A DNA stretch of 64,000 nt. Origin: a bacterium (GTDB taxonomy: Bacteria; Planctomycetota; UBA1135; UBA2386). A model generated the notes under the pieces. That model had not been told where the DNA came from, did no database searches, and saw only the letters and a list, made by a program, of their open reading frames with translations. Both the position numbers and the translations under genes were made by a program. The DNA is taken from NCBI GenBank assembly GCA_024743115.1, contig JANSXC010000022.1, positions 43,645 to 107,644 on the forward strand, written 5' to 3'. Positions 42,323-51,911 of this stretch are shown in pieces. Numbering within the stretch: the stretch's first letter is position 1; each line of letters opens with the position of its first letter.

Positions 42323-43077
42323 ACCCCGGCGCCGTCGCGATCGTGCCGGTGCGCGTCGGCAGCCAGCGACTCCCGGGCAAGGCTCTCCTCAGCGAGAGCG
42401 GGCGCCCTTTGTTCCTCCACACCTGCGAGCCGGCCCAGGCCGCCGCGCTGATCGACCGTGTGGTCGTGGCGACCGACGACGACGAGGTCGAGTCAGCTGC
42501 ACGCGCCGCCGGCATCGAAGTCGCCCGCACGAGCCCCGACTGCCGCACCGGCAGCGAACGCTGTGCCGAGGCAGCAAGGGCCCTCAACTGCCGCGCCGTT
42601 CTCGACATCCAGGGCGACTGGCCCGACGTCACGCCCGCGGACCTCGATGCCCTTGCCGAACAGCTGCTCGCGGGCAAGGCCGAGTGCAACACGCTCGCGG
42701 CGCCGCTGACCGACGAAGCCCGGATCGCGGACCCCAACGTCGTCAAGGTCGTGCGCGGGCGGCACGGCAAAGCGCTCTACTTCAGCCGCGCGGCGATCCC
42801 CCATCGCCAGAACCACGGCAACAACCCCGATCCGGCGGACGCCACAGCGGCCCCGCCCATGCTGCGCCACATCGGCGTCTACGGCTTCACCCGCGACGTG
42901 CTGCTGCGCATTCCCGAACTGCCGAGCAGCGGTCTCGCGGAAACCGAGAGCCTCGAACAACTGCGCTTCCTCGAGAACGACATCCAGATGCACGTGCTCG
43001 ACGCCCAGGGCGATCCCTGGGGCATCGAGAACCGCGCGGACTACGACGCCTGGCTGGCGCGTCGCACCCATCGTTGA
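42319..43077 (+). CDS. kdsB: 3-deoxy-manno-octulosonate cytidylyltransferase
   Basis: 252 residues. It activates Kdo as CMP-Kdo for LPS inner-core synthesis. Nucleotidyltransferase features are AIVPVRVGSQRLPGKAL, VVVATDDDEVESAA, RTSPDCRTGSERCAEAARAL, VLDIQGDWPD, DPNVVKVV, ALYFSRAAIP, HIGVYGFTRDVLLR, and a final LEQLRFLENDIQMHV. The start is the GTG at 42319 that overlaps the previous gene by four bases. Its presence indicates that this organism makes a Kdo-containing LPS. pyrG, which makes the CTP substrate, follows 32 bases downstream. Confidence 0.95.
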   Translation: MNPGAVAIVPVRVGSQRLPGKALLSESGRPLFLHTCEPAQAAALIDRVVVATDDDEVESAARAAGIEVARTSPDCRTGSERCAEAARALNCRAVLDIQGDWPDVTPADLDALAEQLLAGKAECNTLAAPLTDEARIADPNVVKVVRGRHGKALYFSRAAIPHRQNHGNNPDPADATAAPPMLRHIGVYGFTRDVLLRIPELPSSGLAETESLEQLRFLENDIQMHVLDAQGDPWGIENRADYDAWLARRTHR

Positions 43078-43088
43078 GTGGACCGTGA

Positions 43089-44738
<1,650 letters not shown>

Positions 44739-44748
44739 CGTTCGCCCG

Positions 44749-45351
44749 ATGACGTTCAACTTCCTCGTCGACACCTATCGGACCGAACTCGAGAAGACGC
44801 TCTCGGTCTGGTGCATGTTCGACCCGGATACCATCGACGCCCGACCGCGCTCGGACGATCGTCGCGGCCGCACGCTGCGCGAGCACATGGTGCACCAGTG
44901 CATGTCGGAGCACGGGTGGTTTGCCAACATGCTCGGCATCGACATCACGGTGCCCGTGCTACCCGAAACCGAGACGCGCGAAGCGTTCGTCGCGACCTAT
45001 GCGGCCGCCGCGGGCGAACGACTCACCGCCCTTGGCGAGAAGCCCGCGAGCTGGTGGCAGGAGGAGGTCGACTTCTTCGACGTCCGGCGCTCACGCGCCT
45101 GGGTGCTCGTGCGGCGCATCGCCCACACGGCGCACCATCGCGGCCAGCAAACCGCGCTGCTGCGCGCGCGCGGCCAGGACCTGCACAGCACTTACGGCCC
45201 GACGGCCGACACCGGCGGCCTCGGCAAGGACGGGGCGCCGGTGATCTACCCGTGCGCGGACACCGGGGATCTGCTCGCCGGCAGGGTTCCGACCGGGCTC
45301 GAGCCCTTGCCGGCCGCGCCCGATCGTGCCGTCACCGAACGACCGGAGTAG
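44749..45351 (+). CDS. DinB-superfamily putative metal-dependent protein
   Basis: 200 residues. The four-helix DinB fold is suggested by LVDTYRTELEKTLSVWCMFD, then TLREHMVHQCMSEHGWFANM, and a C-terminal helix RRIAHTAHHRGQQTALLRAR. The His residues in LREHMVHQ and HTAHHRGQ are the presumed metal ligands. Family members include thiol-dependent transferases and damage-induced proteins; the substrate here is unknown. It starts 10 bases after pyrG and the 3' region is Gly- and Pro-rich. Confidence 0.8.
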   Translation: MTFNFLVDTYRTELEKTLSVWCMFDPDTIDARPRSDDRRGRTLREHMVHQCMSEHGWFANMLGIDITVPVLPETETREAFVATYAAAAGERLTALGEKPASWWQEEVDFFDVRRSRAWVLVRRIAHTAHHRGQQTALLRARGQDLHSTYGPTADTGGLGKDGAPVIYPCADTGDLLAGRVPTGLEPLPAAPDRAVTERPE

Positions 45352-45386
45352 ACGGCGCCACAGCCGGCGCCTGCGGCGCTGCGGCG

Positions 45387-46493
45387 CTACTTCGCGCCGC
45401 TGACCCAGCGCTTCTTCCATTCCTTGTGATCCTCGGTCTTCGGATCGAGCTCGATCGCGCGGTCGACGACGGCGAACGCCTCCTTGCGCTTGTTGTTGAC
45501 GATGAGAACGGCTGCGTGACGCACGAGCGCGTTCGCCATCCAGGCCTTGTCCGGCGTCTTCTTGAACGCGGCTTCCGCGGCGTCGAGCGCCTTCTTGCTG
45601 ATCTTGAGCGCCTGCTTGAGGATGCCCTTGTCGATCTTCGCGAGCTCCTTGTGCTTGTTGTAGGCGATGCTCGCCATGCGCTGGCCCCAGTCCAGCACGC
45701 GATCCTTGGGGATGCTCTTCCACGCAGCCTCGCAGTGCTTCGCCGCGGCCTTCAGGTTGTCGCGTGAGTACTCGATCCGCGCCATCTGGTCGTAGCCGAG
45801 AAACTTGACGCGCTTGTTGCGCTGCTTGGCGAGGAACTTGCGCAGTGGCGCGACGTCGTAATCGAGCGACGACACACCGGGCTTGCGCACCTCCGCGATG
45901 ATCTTGGCGAGCATCATCTCGGCGACGAACGGGTTCCTGCCCTTGGGATCACGCGCGATCATCGCGTCGATCACCTTCGCCGCACCCTCGGCATCACCGA
46001 TCGAGTTGAGCTTGTTCACGAGGTCGGCGCCGCTCTGGAAGTCATCGGGCGCTGCCGCGATCTTCGCCCGCAGCCCCGCAATCGTGTCATCCCCCTTCTC
46101 GATCCGCTCGACCTCCGCAAGGAAGTCCGCAACCGCCACGTAGCCTTCGACGAGGTCGACGACGGCACCATCGGGCTGCACGAACACGACGGTCGGCACC
46201 TGCTGGATGTGGTACTTCGCAAACAGCGGCGTGCCGATCTCGGTCTCGGCCTGCGCGCCCATGCAGACATAACGCGAGATCACGGGCACCGCCTTCTCGT
46301 CGCCGAGTGTGCCACCGAACATCGACGAGCAGCCGCCATGGTCGGCCCGCCAGAAGTAAAGCATCACCATCTTGCCTTCCGCCTCGCCCGCGGCGGCGAG
46401 GGCGCTGTCGAAGTCCTGCGTCCACCACTCGACCTGGGCCGGAAGCTGGGTCAGAACGGCGAGCGAGAGCAGACTGGCGAAAAGGTGTCGCAT
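45387..46493 (-). CDS. Exported thioredoxin-like protein with a TPR-like C-terminal half
   Basis: 368 residues. A signal peptide (RHLFASLLSLAVLTQLPAQ) precedes a thioredoxin-like domain: KMVMLYFWRADHGGCSSMF at the position of the active site, and a cis-Pro segment QQVPTVVFVQPDG. The usual CxxC is replaced by GGCSS, leaving one Cys, so disulfide reduction is unlikely; a thiol isomerase or scaffold role is possible. Residues about 140-368 are helical with TPR spacing and Lys-rich. The gene faces dinB tail to tail. Confidence 0.75.
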   Translation of the reverse strand: MRHLFASLLSLAVLTQLPAQVEWWTQDFDSALAAAGEAEGKMVMLYFWRADHGGCSSMFGGTLGDEKAVPVISRYVCMGAQAETEIGTPLFAKYHIQQVPTVVFVQPDGAVVDLVEGYVAVADFLAEVERIEKGDDTIAGLRAKIAAAPDDFQSGADLVNKLNSIGDAEGAAKVIDAMIARDPKGRNPFVAEMMLAKIIAEVRKPGVSSLDYDVAPLRKFLAKQRNKRVKFLGYDQMARIEYSRDNLKAAAKHCEAAWKSIPKDRVLDWGQRMASIAYNKHKELAKIDKGILKQALKISKKALDAAEAAFKKTPDKAWMANALVRHAAVLIVNNKRKEAFAVVDRAIELDPKTEDHKEWKKRWVSGAK

Positions 46494-46623
46494 GGGCGGT
46501 TCGGATGGTCAGGCGTCCACGCCGAGCGTACGCAGCGACCCACGGCCGAGCCAGTACACGCCGGCCCCGAAGCCGACCGGGCCGCATCCGGCAGTCGGAA
46601 GGAAATCGCGCTAACCTGACACC

Positions 46624-48399
46624 GTGCGACGATCGAACGCCGAATCGCTCCGGAACGCGGCTCGCTGCGGCCTGCTCCCGCTCGGCCTGGCCGCCACGCT
46701 GTCATGCCAGGAGCACCACGCACGACTCCACGGCCTCGTCCTCGACCCGCACTCCCGGCCAGCCGTGAACGCCGCGATCACGATCGATCATGGTGACGAG
46801 AAACCGCGACGCGCGTTCACCGACGCCACGGGCCAGTTCCGGGTCACGCGGCTGCCGGCCGGCCGCCTCGTCGTTCGCGTCGTGGCCGAGACCGAGCGCG
46901 GCCCCCAGATCGGAGCAGCCGCCGTGAACCGCGCCGCGGCCGACCCGCGCCATGTGACCATTCGCACGCGGCCGGCACGCAAGATCACGGGCGTCGTTCG
47001 CGGCGCCGCAGGCGAACCGATCGCCGGCGCCTGGGTGAGCGCGACCCCTTTCGGCTTCGCGGCATGCCGTCCGTTGGCGCAATCGTCGACGACGGACGAA
47101 GCTGGCCAATACGAACTCACGCACGTGCCGTGCGGCCGGCTCGAGCTGCGCGCGTGGTCAGCGGTTCATCGCGGCGCCACCGCCACGTTGCCGCACGCGG
47201 GCGAACCACATGCCGAGGTCGATCTCACGATGGCCGAGGGTGAGCCGGTGGTTCATACGGTCACGCTCCTCGGCGCCGCTCCGAAGGAACTCGAGTCGGC
47301 GCACATCGACCTGCGCATCACGGCCGCCGCGGCGCGCCATCCGCTGCCGCCAGGACTCGTCCGGCGCGATCCGAACGACGCTACGAGATGGACCATTCGT
47401 GGCTGGCCGATCGCCGACGAACTGCGGCTCGCCACGTTCGCCGACGCGGTGACGTTCGAACCCGCAGAGAGCCGCATCCGCGCGTTCTGCAGCAATCGCA
47501 CCAAACGATTCCACGCGCTGGTCGACGAGTACCGCCACATCCGCGGGGAACTCGTCACGGATCACGAACTCGGACTCGGCGGCCGCCGACTCGTCGCACG
47601 CGCGGTCCGACGTGGCGAGACCGTCGAGACCACCGGAATCACCCGCGCCGACGGCTCGTTCGAGTTCCGCTCACCGACGCCGACAGGCGACCACTTCGTG
47701 CTCCGATGCCCCGCCGAAGACCTCGTGCTCGTCGATGCCGACTCGCGACGGGCCCTGCGCGCGCTACGCCACCCCTCGCAGGTCTTCCTGCAGCACGGCC
47801 GCCGGCGATTCCACGAGGTCGAGGCCCGCCCGGCGTGGCGCCTCACGGGGACCGCCCACACGGCGACCGGGGCCCCGTATCCGTTCGCGATGATCAGCAT
47901 CCTGCTGGTCGACGCCGAACGGATGATTCGCCGCCTGCCGGACTGGCGCACACTGGGCGACGATGGTGGCGTGTTCGCCGTGACCGATGAGCGCGGACAC
48001 TTCACGCTCACCGGACTCGACCTCACGGAGCGTGACGTCATCCGCGTGCTCGTCAGCGGCGCCGATGGCTATGGCGACCACACCGCGCCCCTCGCCGACA
48101 ACCGCGCCGTCGACCTCGGAACCATCGCATCCTCCAGGGGCATGAACCTGACGGCCGCGGTCACCGACCCGAGCGGCGCACCGGCCATCGCCGCCCCCAT
48201 CCGAATCATGACGTCCGGCACTCTCCGACCGATCTATCTGGCAACGGACCGCGACGGGCGATTCACCGCACGCAACCTACCACCGGGACCGTGTATCGTC
48301 GCGCTCCTCGACTCGCTCGGCCAGGAGGTCGACCACGAGATCTCGCTCGGTCGGGACCCCTCTCACGCGACCGCGGTCGATCTCACGATTCCGCAATGA
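46624..48399 (+). CDS. Lipoprotein with repeated carboxypeptidase-regulatory-like beta-sandwich domains
   Basis: 591 residues from a GTG at 46624. The hydrophobic stretch LLPLGLAATLSC gives a possible lipobox. The chain is a series of Ig-like domains of the carboxypeptidase-regulatory type, each with the pattern G-x-V-x-D-x-x-G-x-P-[IV]-x-x-A and TDxxGQFRVTRLPAG. Clear copies are at the N terminus (HARLHGLVLDPHSRPAVNAA), near 120 (RKITGVVRGAAGEPIAGAWV) and at the C terminus (RDGRFTARNLPPGPCIVALL). Such domains bind or display; no catalytic site was seen. Confidence 0.75.
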   Translation: MRRSNAESLRNAARCGLLPLGLAATLSCQEHHARLHGLVLDPHSRPAVNAAITIDHGDEKPRRAFTDATGQFRVTRLPAGRLVVRVVAETERGPQIGAAAVNRAAADPRHVTIRTRPARKITGVVRGAAGEPIAGAWVSATPFGFAACRPLAQSSTTDEAGQYELTHVPCGRLELRAWSAVHRGATATLPHAGEPHAEVDLTMAEGEPVVHTVTLLGAAPKELESAHIDLRITAAAARHPLPPGLVRRDPNDATRWTIRGWPIADELRLATFADAVTFEPAESRIRAFCSNRTKRFHALVDEYRHIRGELVTDHELGLGGRRLVARAVRRGETVETTGITRADGSFEFRSPTPTGDHFVLRCPAEDLVLVDADSRRALRALRHPSQVFLQHGRRRFHEVEARPAWRLTGTAHTATGAPYPFAMISILLVDAERMIRRLPDWRTLGDDGGVFAVTDERGHFTLTGLDLTERDVIRVLVSGADGYGDHTAPLADNRAVDLGTIASSRGMNLTAAVTDPSGAPAIAAPIRIMTSGTLRPIYLATDRDGRFTARNLPPGPCIVALLDSLGQEVDHEISLGRDPSHATAVDLTIPQ

Positions 48400-48420
48400 G
48401 CTGACGCCCCGTAGAAACCC

Positions 48421-48894
48421 ATGCCCACGCCCCAGCCCGACGAACACCACCTTCGCCTCCATCGCCTCGCCGGGCACTGGGTCGGTAAGGAGACGATGCA
48501 TCCCTCCGAGTGGCAGCCGAACGGCGGCGTCGCGGACGGGGTCACGACGAGCCGCGTCGCCCTCGGTGGGTTCACCGTGGTGACCGACTACACGCAATCG
48601 CTCGACGGCCAGACGACCTACGAGGGCCACGGCGTCTACACCGTCGATTCCACGACCAAGGACGTCGTGCTCTACTGGTTCGACAGCTTCAGCGGCAGCT
48701 GCGAGGAGTTCCGTGGCGGCTGGGACGGCGATGTGCTGACCCTGTTCAGCGAGAGCCCGATGATGGGCCACATGCGAATGACCTCGGATTTCGGGAAGCC
48801 GGGCGTGCTGCGGGCGTCCATGGCATGTTCGCGCGACCGCGAGACCTGGCAGGGTATGTTCGACTGCGACTACGCCCGCCAGGACGCCTCCTGA
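48421..48894 (+). CDS. DUF1579-type protein
   Basis: 157 residues, no signal peptide. The pattern LHRLAGHWVGKETMHPSEWQ, then ALGGFTVVTDYTQSLDGQTTYEGHGVYTVD (here cut by me into two parts), then VVLYWFDSFSG is characteristic of DUF1579, a small beta-barrel family of unknown function. It is 21 bases after the previous lipoprotein gene and 24 before the next one, so it may belong to a short operon with both. Confidence 0.85.
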   Translation: MPTPQPDEHHLRLHRLAGHWVGKETMHPSEWQPNGGVADGVTTSRVALGGFTVVTDYTQSLDGQTTYEGHGVYTVDSTTKDVVLYWFDSFSGSCEEFRGGWDGDVLTLFSESPMMGHMRMTSDFGKPGVLRASMACSRDRETWQGMFDCDYARQDAS

Positions 48895-48918
48895 CCCAAC
48901 TACCTGACCTTTCGAAGC

Positions 48919-49422
48919 ATGCGTCACACCCCCGCCTTGCTCTGCCTGCTGTTCGTCGGCTGCACGACCCACCACCACGAGTATCCGACGATTCTCACGG
49001 AGGCCGGCAAGGCGGTGTTCGTGGACACCGACGGGAACGGACTCCCGGACCAGCGGGTCATCGTGGCACCTCACGCGACCGTCCTCGGCCCGGCCATCAT
49101 GGTCGACGAAGACGGCGACGGCTTGCCCGAGGGCATCCTGGGCAAGACGTCCGACCCGAACGAACCGGGCCGCGTCATCATGATCGACACGGACGGCGAT
49201 GGCGAGCCCGACGAGCTGCGGCAGACAACCGCGACCACCGGCTTCGGGTTCACGAACTTCGGCGTATCCACATTCACCGACACCGACAGCGACAGCGACG
49301 GCCTGCCGGACACCCGGCTGCCAAACTTCCGTGACCCGGCGCCGGCGAGCGCGACCGAACTGCGCGCGGCACTCGAGCAGCTCGAGGCGGCGATCGCGGA
49401 GGTCCGGCGACACCTGCGCTGA
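48919..49422 (+). CDS. Lipoprotein with thrombospondin-type-3-like calcium repeats
   Basis: 167 residues. A short signal (RHTPALLCLLFVGC) ends in a lipobox. The mature part holds four Asp-rich repeats: DTDGNGLPD, DEDGDGLPE, DTDGDGEPD and DTDSDSDGLPD. These match the D-x-D-x-D-G calcium-binding loops found in TSP3 repeats and dockerins. The C terminus is a helical coiled-coil-like end (ATELRAALEQLEAAIAEVRR). Probably a calcium-stabilised cell-surface lipoprotein; partner unknown. Confidence 0.75.
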   Translation: MRHTPALLCLLFVGCTTHHHEYPTILTEAGKAVFVDTDGNGLPDQRVIVAPHATVLGPAIMVDEDGDGLPEGILGKTSDPNEPGRVIMIDTDGDGEPDELRQTTATTGFGFTNFGVSTFTDTDSDSDGLPDTRLPNFRDPAPASATELRAALEQLEAAIAEVRRHLR

Positions 49423-49441
49423 AGCGCAGCGCGAAGCCGCT

Positions 49442-50728
49442 TCAGTCGGCGGCCGCGTCCCGCCAGTGCCGCCACGCGAAGTCGACGTAGCGCTGCCAGT
49501 CGTAGGCCGTGAGATCGTGGCCGCCGCGACGCACGTGGTAGCCCACATGATGCCCGACGGGCACGTCGACCGCGGGCCAGCGCTCGACCCCGACGCCATG
49601 GAGCCCGAACGCCTCGTAGACCGGCCCGGCCAACAACCCAGCGAGGAATTCGCCTTCCGGGTCGGCCCACGAATCCTCTATCGCGCTGCCGATGTAGACC
49701 GCGCGCGGCGCCGCCAGGCCCACGAGCATGTGCTGATCGACCGGGCAGCGCGACGGGTCGTCGCCGTAGGTCGCATACGTCGAGGTGAACCAATGCGGGA
49801 ACGTCGACGTGATCTTCGCGGTCGTTTCGCCGACGGGCCGGCGCATCAGCGCCGCGCCACCCTCGCCCGAATCGTTGGACACGACGACCGTGAAGCGCGA
49901 GTCCTGCGCCCCGGCCCACAGCGCCGTCTTGCCGAGCCGCGAGTGACCGATCACAGCCAGCCGCCGTGGGTCGATCGCCGGGTCCTGTTCGAGGTAATCG
50001 GCCATCAGGCGCAGCCCGAACGCCCACGCGCCGATCGCCCCCCACTCGCCGGGCTGCCAATCGTGCTCGTGCCGCTGCGGCGCCGCCGCCCCGCGCAAGC
50101 CACGTCGCCAGCCGTTCGGTGAATCCGGCTCGATATCGCCGTACCACGCCGTCGCGACCGCGACCCCACGACCGAGGATCTGATCGAACGGCCAGCGCGA
50201 CGCCTTCGCCCCACGCGCCACTTCACTGTCGGCGACGATCGGCACGTCGGCGGCGTTCGTAGCGCTGTGATTGCCGGCGAAGTTCAGACCGACGAAACAC
50301 GGCACCCGACCGGCAGGCTGCCCACCCGGCCCGTTCGGCACGTGGAGCATGAGTACGAGGCCCGGCCAATCCGGCACTCGCGGCAAGGTGACGCGCACGA
50401 GCCGCCGGGTCGCGCGCCCACCGAGCGCGTCCGACCGCGTGGCGAGCACGTCGAACGCGGGCTGACCGAAACCTCCCGGCGTCCGGCCGTAGACGTGCTG
50501 TTCGAACAGCGCGAGAACCTCGGGCCGCCGCACCCGCTGCCAATGCTCCGCCGAACGGGCGTCGAGCGCCGGCAGGTCGAGGCCGAAGGCGGCGGGTGAT
50601 GGCGCAGGCGGAGGCGAGGGCACGGGAGATGCGGAGTCGGGCGCAGCGCAGCCGCCGGAGAGACCGACAACGAGCAGTGCAGGGCCGAGCAGAAGCAGCG
50701 GAAGAGCCGCACTCCGAGTCGAGGTCAT
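49442..50728 (-). CDS. CE15-like glucuronoyl esterase lipoprotein
   Basis: 428 residues from the ATG at 50728. The signal ends in the lipobox LSGGC. The alpha/beta-hydrolase domain carries the CE15 signature: nucleophile Ser in VIGHSRLGKTALWAGAQD, then VVVSNDSGEGGAAL. CE15 enzymes cleave ester links between lignin and glucuronoxylan. The catalytic His is probably the one in VGHHVGYHVRRGGHDLTAYD. Upstream ELNFAGNHS and GWRRGLRGAAAPQRH match the family's loop regions. The closest family is CE15 or the related acetyl xylan esterases; assignment is by motif only. It points to use of plant or algal polysaccharides. Confidence 0.85.
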   Translation of the reverse strand: MTSTRSAALPLLLLGPALLVVGLSGGCAAPDSASPVPSPPPAPSPAAFGLDLPALDARSAEHWQRVRRPEVLALFEQHVYGRTPGGFGQPAFDVLATRSDALGGRATRRLVRVTLPRVPDWPGLVLMLHVPNGPGGQPAGRVPCFVGLNFAGNHSATNAADVPIVADSEVARGAKASRWPFDQILGRGVAVATAWYGDIEPDSPNGWRRGLRGAAAPQRHEHDWQPGEWGAIGAWAFGLRLMADYLEQDPAIDPRRLAVIGHSRLGKTALWAGAQDSRFTVVVSNDSGEGGAALMRRPVGETTAKITSTFPHWFTSTYATYGDDPSRCPVDQHMLVGLAAPRAVYIGSAIEDSWADPEGEFLAGLLAGPVYEAFGLHGVGVERWPAVDVPVGHHVGYHVRRGGHDLTAYDWQRYVDFAWRHWRDAAAD

Positions 50729-50815
50729 CACCCGATCGTGGCCGACCTGGGCGGCGAACGCCACGACTGCCCAGGAGTCGTGGCGTTCGCAGCGACCAGA
50801 GCGCAGACTGGGACC

Positions 50816-51253
50816 ATGCTAGCCGCCGGACAACCCGCTCCCGATTTCTCCGTTGCCGACGAGTCCGGCAACGTGCACCGTCTCGCCGACTACGCCGGCA
50901 AGACCCTCGTGCTCTGGTTCTATCCCAAGGCCGATACGCCCGGTTGAACGGCGCAAGGATCCGGACTCCGTGATCGAGTCCAGCAGTTCGAAGCCAAGAA
51001 CGCCGTCATCCTCGGCGCCTCGACGGACACCGCGGCCGAGAACGCCGCCTTCAAGACCAAGTTCGCCTTCCCGTTCCCGCTGCTCTGCGACACCGACCAC
51101 GCGCTGGCCAAGGCCTACGGTGCGATCACGGACGACGCGCAGTACGCGACGCGCGCGGCCGCCGTGATCGGCCCCGACGGCAAGATCACCCACTACTGGC
51201 CCAAGGTCGACGCCAAGACGTTCCCCGCGACGGTGCTCGCCGAACTCGGCTGA
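50816..51253 (+). CDS. BCP/Prx-type peroxiredoxin, probable selenoprotein with Sec encoded by in-frame TGA
   Basis: Read with TGA 50945-50947 as selenocysteine, this is a complete 145-residue peroxiredoxin. It starts MLAAGQPAPDFSVADESGN, continues through LVLWFYPKADTPG-U44-TAQGSGLRDR and VILGASTDT, and ends LAELG-stop. In BCP peroxiredoxins the peroxidatic Cys sits in TPG-C-T; here codon 44 is TGA at exactly that place, and the frame is intact on both sides for the whole family length. A hairpin at 50963-50981 fits a bacterial SECIS. The resolving Cys usual at +5 is Ser49; C91 in PLLCDTD might replace it. The product would reduce peroxides. The alternative, a nonsense mutant, would need the hit to fall on the one catalytic residue by chance. 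Confidence 0.85.
50963..50981 (+). promoter_or_regulatory. Candidate bacterial SECIS stem-loop
   Basis: GGACTC (50963-50968), loop CGTGATC (50969-50975), GAGTCC (50976-50981). It makes a 6-bp perfect stem with a 7-nt loop that has G as second base. The stem starts 15 bases and the loop 21 bases after the TGA. The described bacterial SECIS rule is a 4-16 bp stem, a 3-14 nt loop with G among its first two bases, and a loop 16-37 nt after the UGA. All three parts are met. It lies inside the coding region, as in bacterial selenoprotein genes. Confidence 0.7.
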
Positions 51254-51332
51254 ATCGACACGCGCGGCCACTGAGGCGATTCGCCGGCTCCTCCTGGGCC
51301 CCGGGCTCGGCGCCGGGCATCATGAGCGCGCC

Positions 51333-51899
51333 ATGACTGCTCTCGCCGCCCTGTGGCTGCCGATTCTGCTGTCGGCGGTCTTCGTGTTCGTCGTGAGTTC
51401 CATCATCCACATGGTGCTCCCGATCCATCGCAAAGACTTCGGCAAGGTGCCGGACGAAGACGAGGTCCGTGCCGCGATCCGCAAGGCCAGCCCCGCACCG
51501 GGTCAGTACATGATCCCGTGCGCGCCCGACATGCAGGCGGCCGCAACCCCGGAGTTCAAAGCGAAGCTCGACGAGGGCCCCGTCGCGACGATGATCGTGC
51601 GGCCCAACGGGCTGTGGGGTCTCGGGCCGGCGCTGCTGAAGTGGTTCGTGTTCTCGCTCGTCGTGAGCACGTTCTGCGCCTACCTCACGGCGATCCGGAA
51701 CGCACCCGGCGCCGAGGCCAAGGTCGTCTTCCAGATGACGGGTGCGATCGCGACGCTCGGCTACGTCTTCTCCCACGTCCACGAATGGACGTGGAAGGGT
51801 CTCCCTACGGCGGTCATGGTGCGTTTCGCGATCGACGGCGCGATCTACGCGATGGTCACGGCCGCGACGTTCGCCTGGCTCTGGCCGGCCGCGGCGTAG
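51333..51899 (+). CDS. Small multi-pass membrane protein
   Basis: 188 residues with transmembrane helices at about 5-25 (LPILLSAVFVFVVSSIIHMV), 95-115 (FVFSLVVSTFCAYLTAI), 132-150 and 165-185. A 70-residue hydrophilic loop between the first two contains PGQYMIPCAPDMQAA. I know this as a common bacterial hypothetical membrane family without assigned function. It follows the peroxiredoxin by 79 bases and is convergent with the glycosyltransferase gene. Confidence 0.7.
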   Translation: MTALAALWLPILLSAVFVFVVSSIIHMVLPIHRKDFGKVPDEDEVRAAIRKASPAPGQYMIPCAPDMQAAATPEFKAKLDEGPVATMIVRPNGLWGLGPALLKWFVFSLVVSTFCAYLTAIRNAPGAEAKVVFQMTGAIATLGYVFSHVHEWTWKGLPTAVMVRFAIDGAIYAMVTAATFAWLWPAAA

Positions 51900-51911
51900 A
51901 CCGCTCCACGC

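Noticed and set aside
50738-50947. A short truncated peroxiredoxin, i.e. a pseudogene with a premature stop
   Set aside because: The same frame continues with full homology after the TGA, and the TGA falls on the catalytic Cys codon with a SECIS-like hairpin behind it. A selenoprotein explains all of this.
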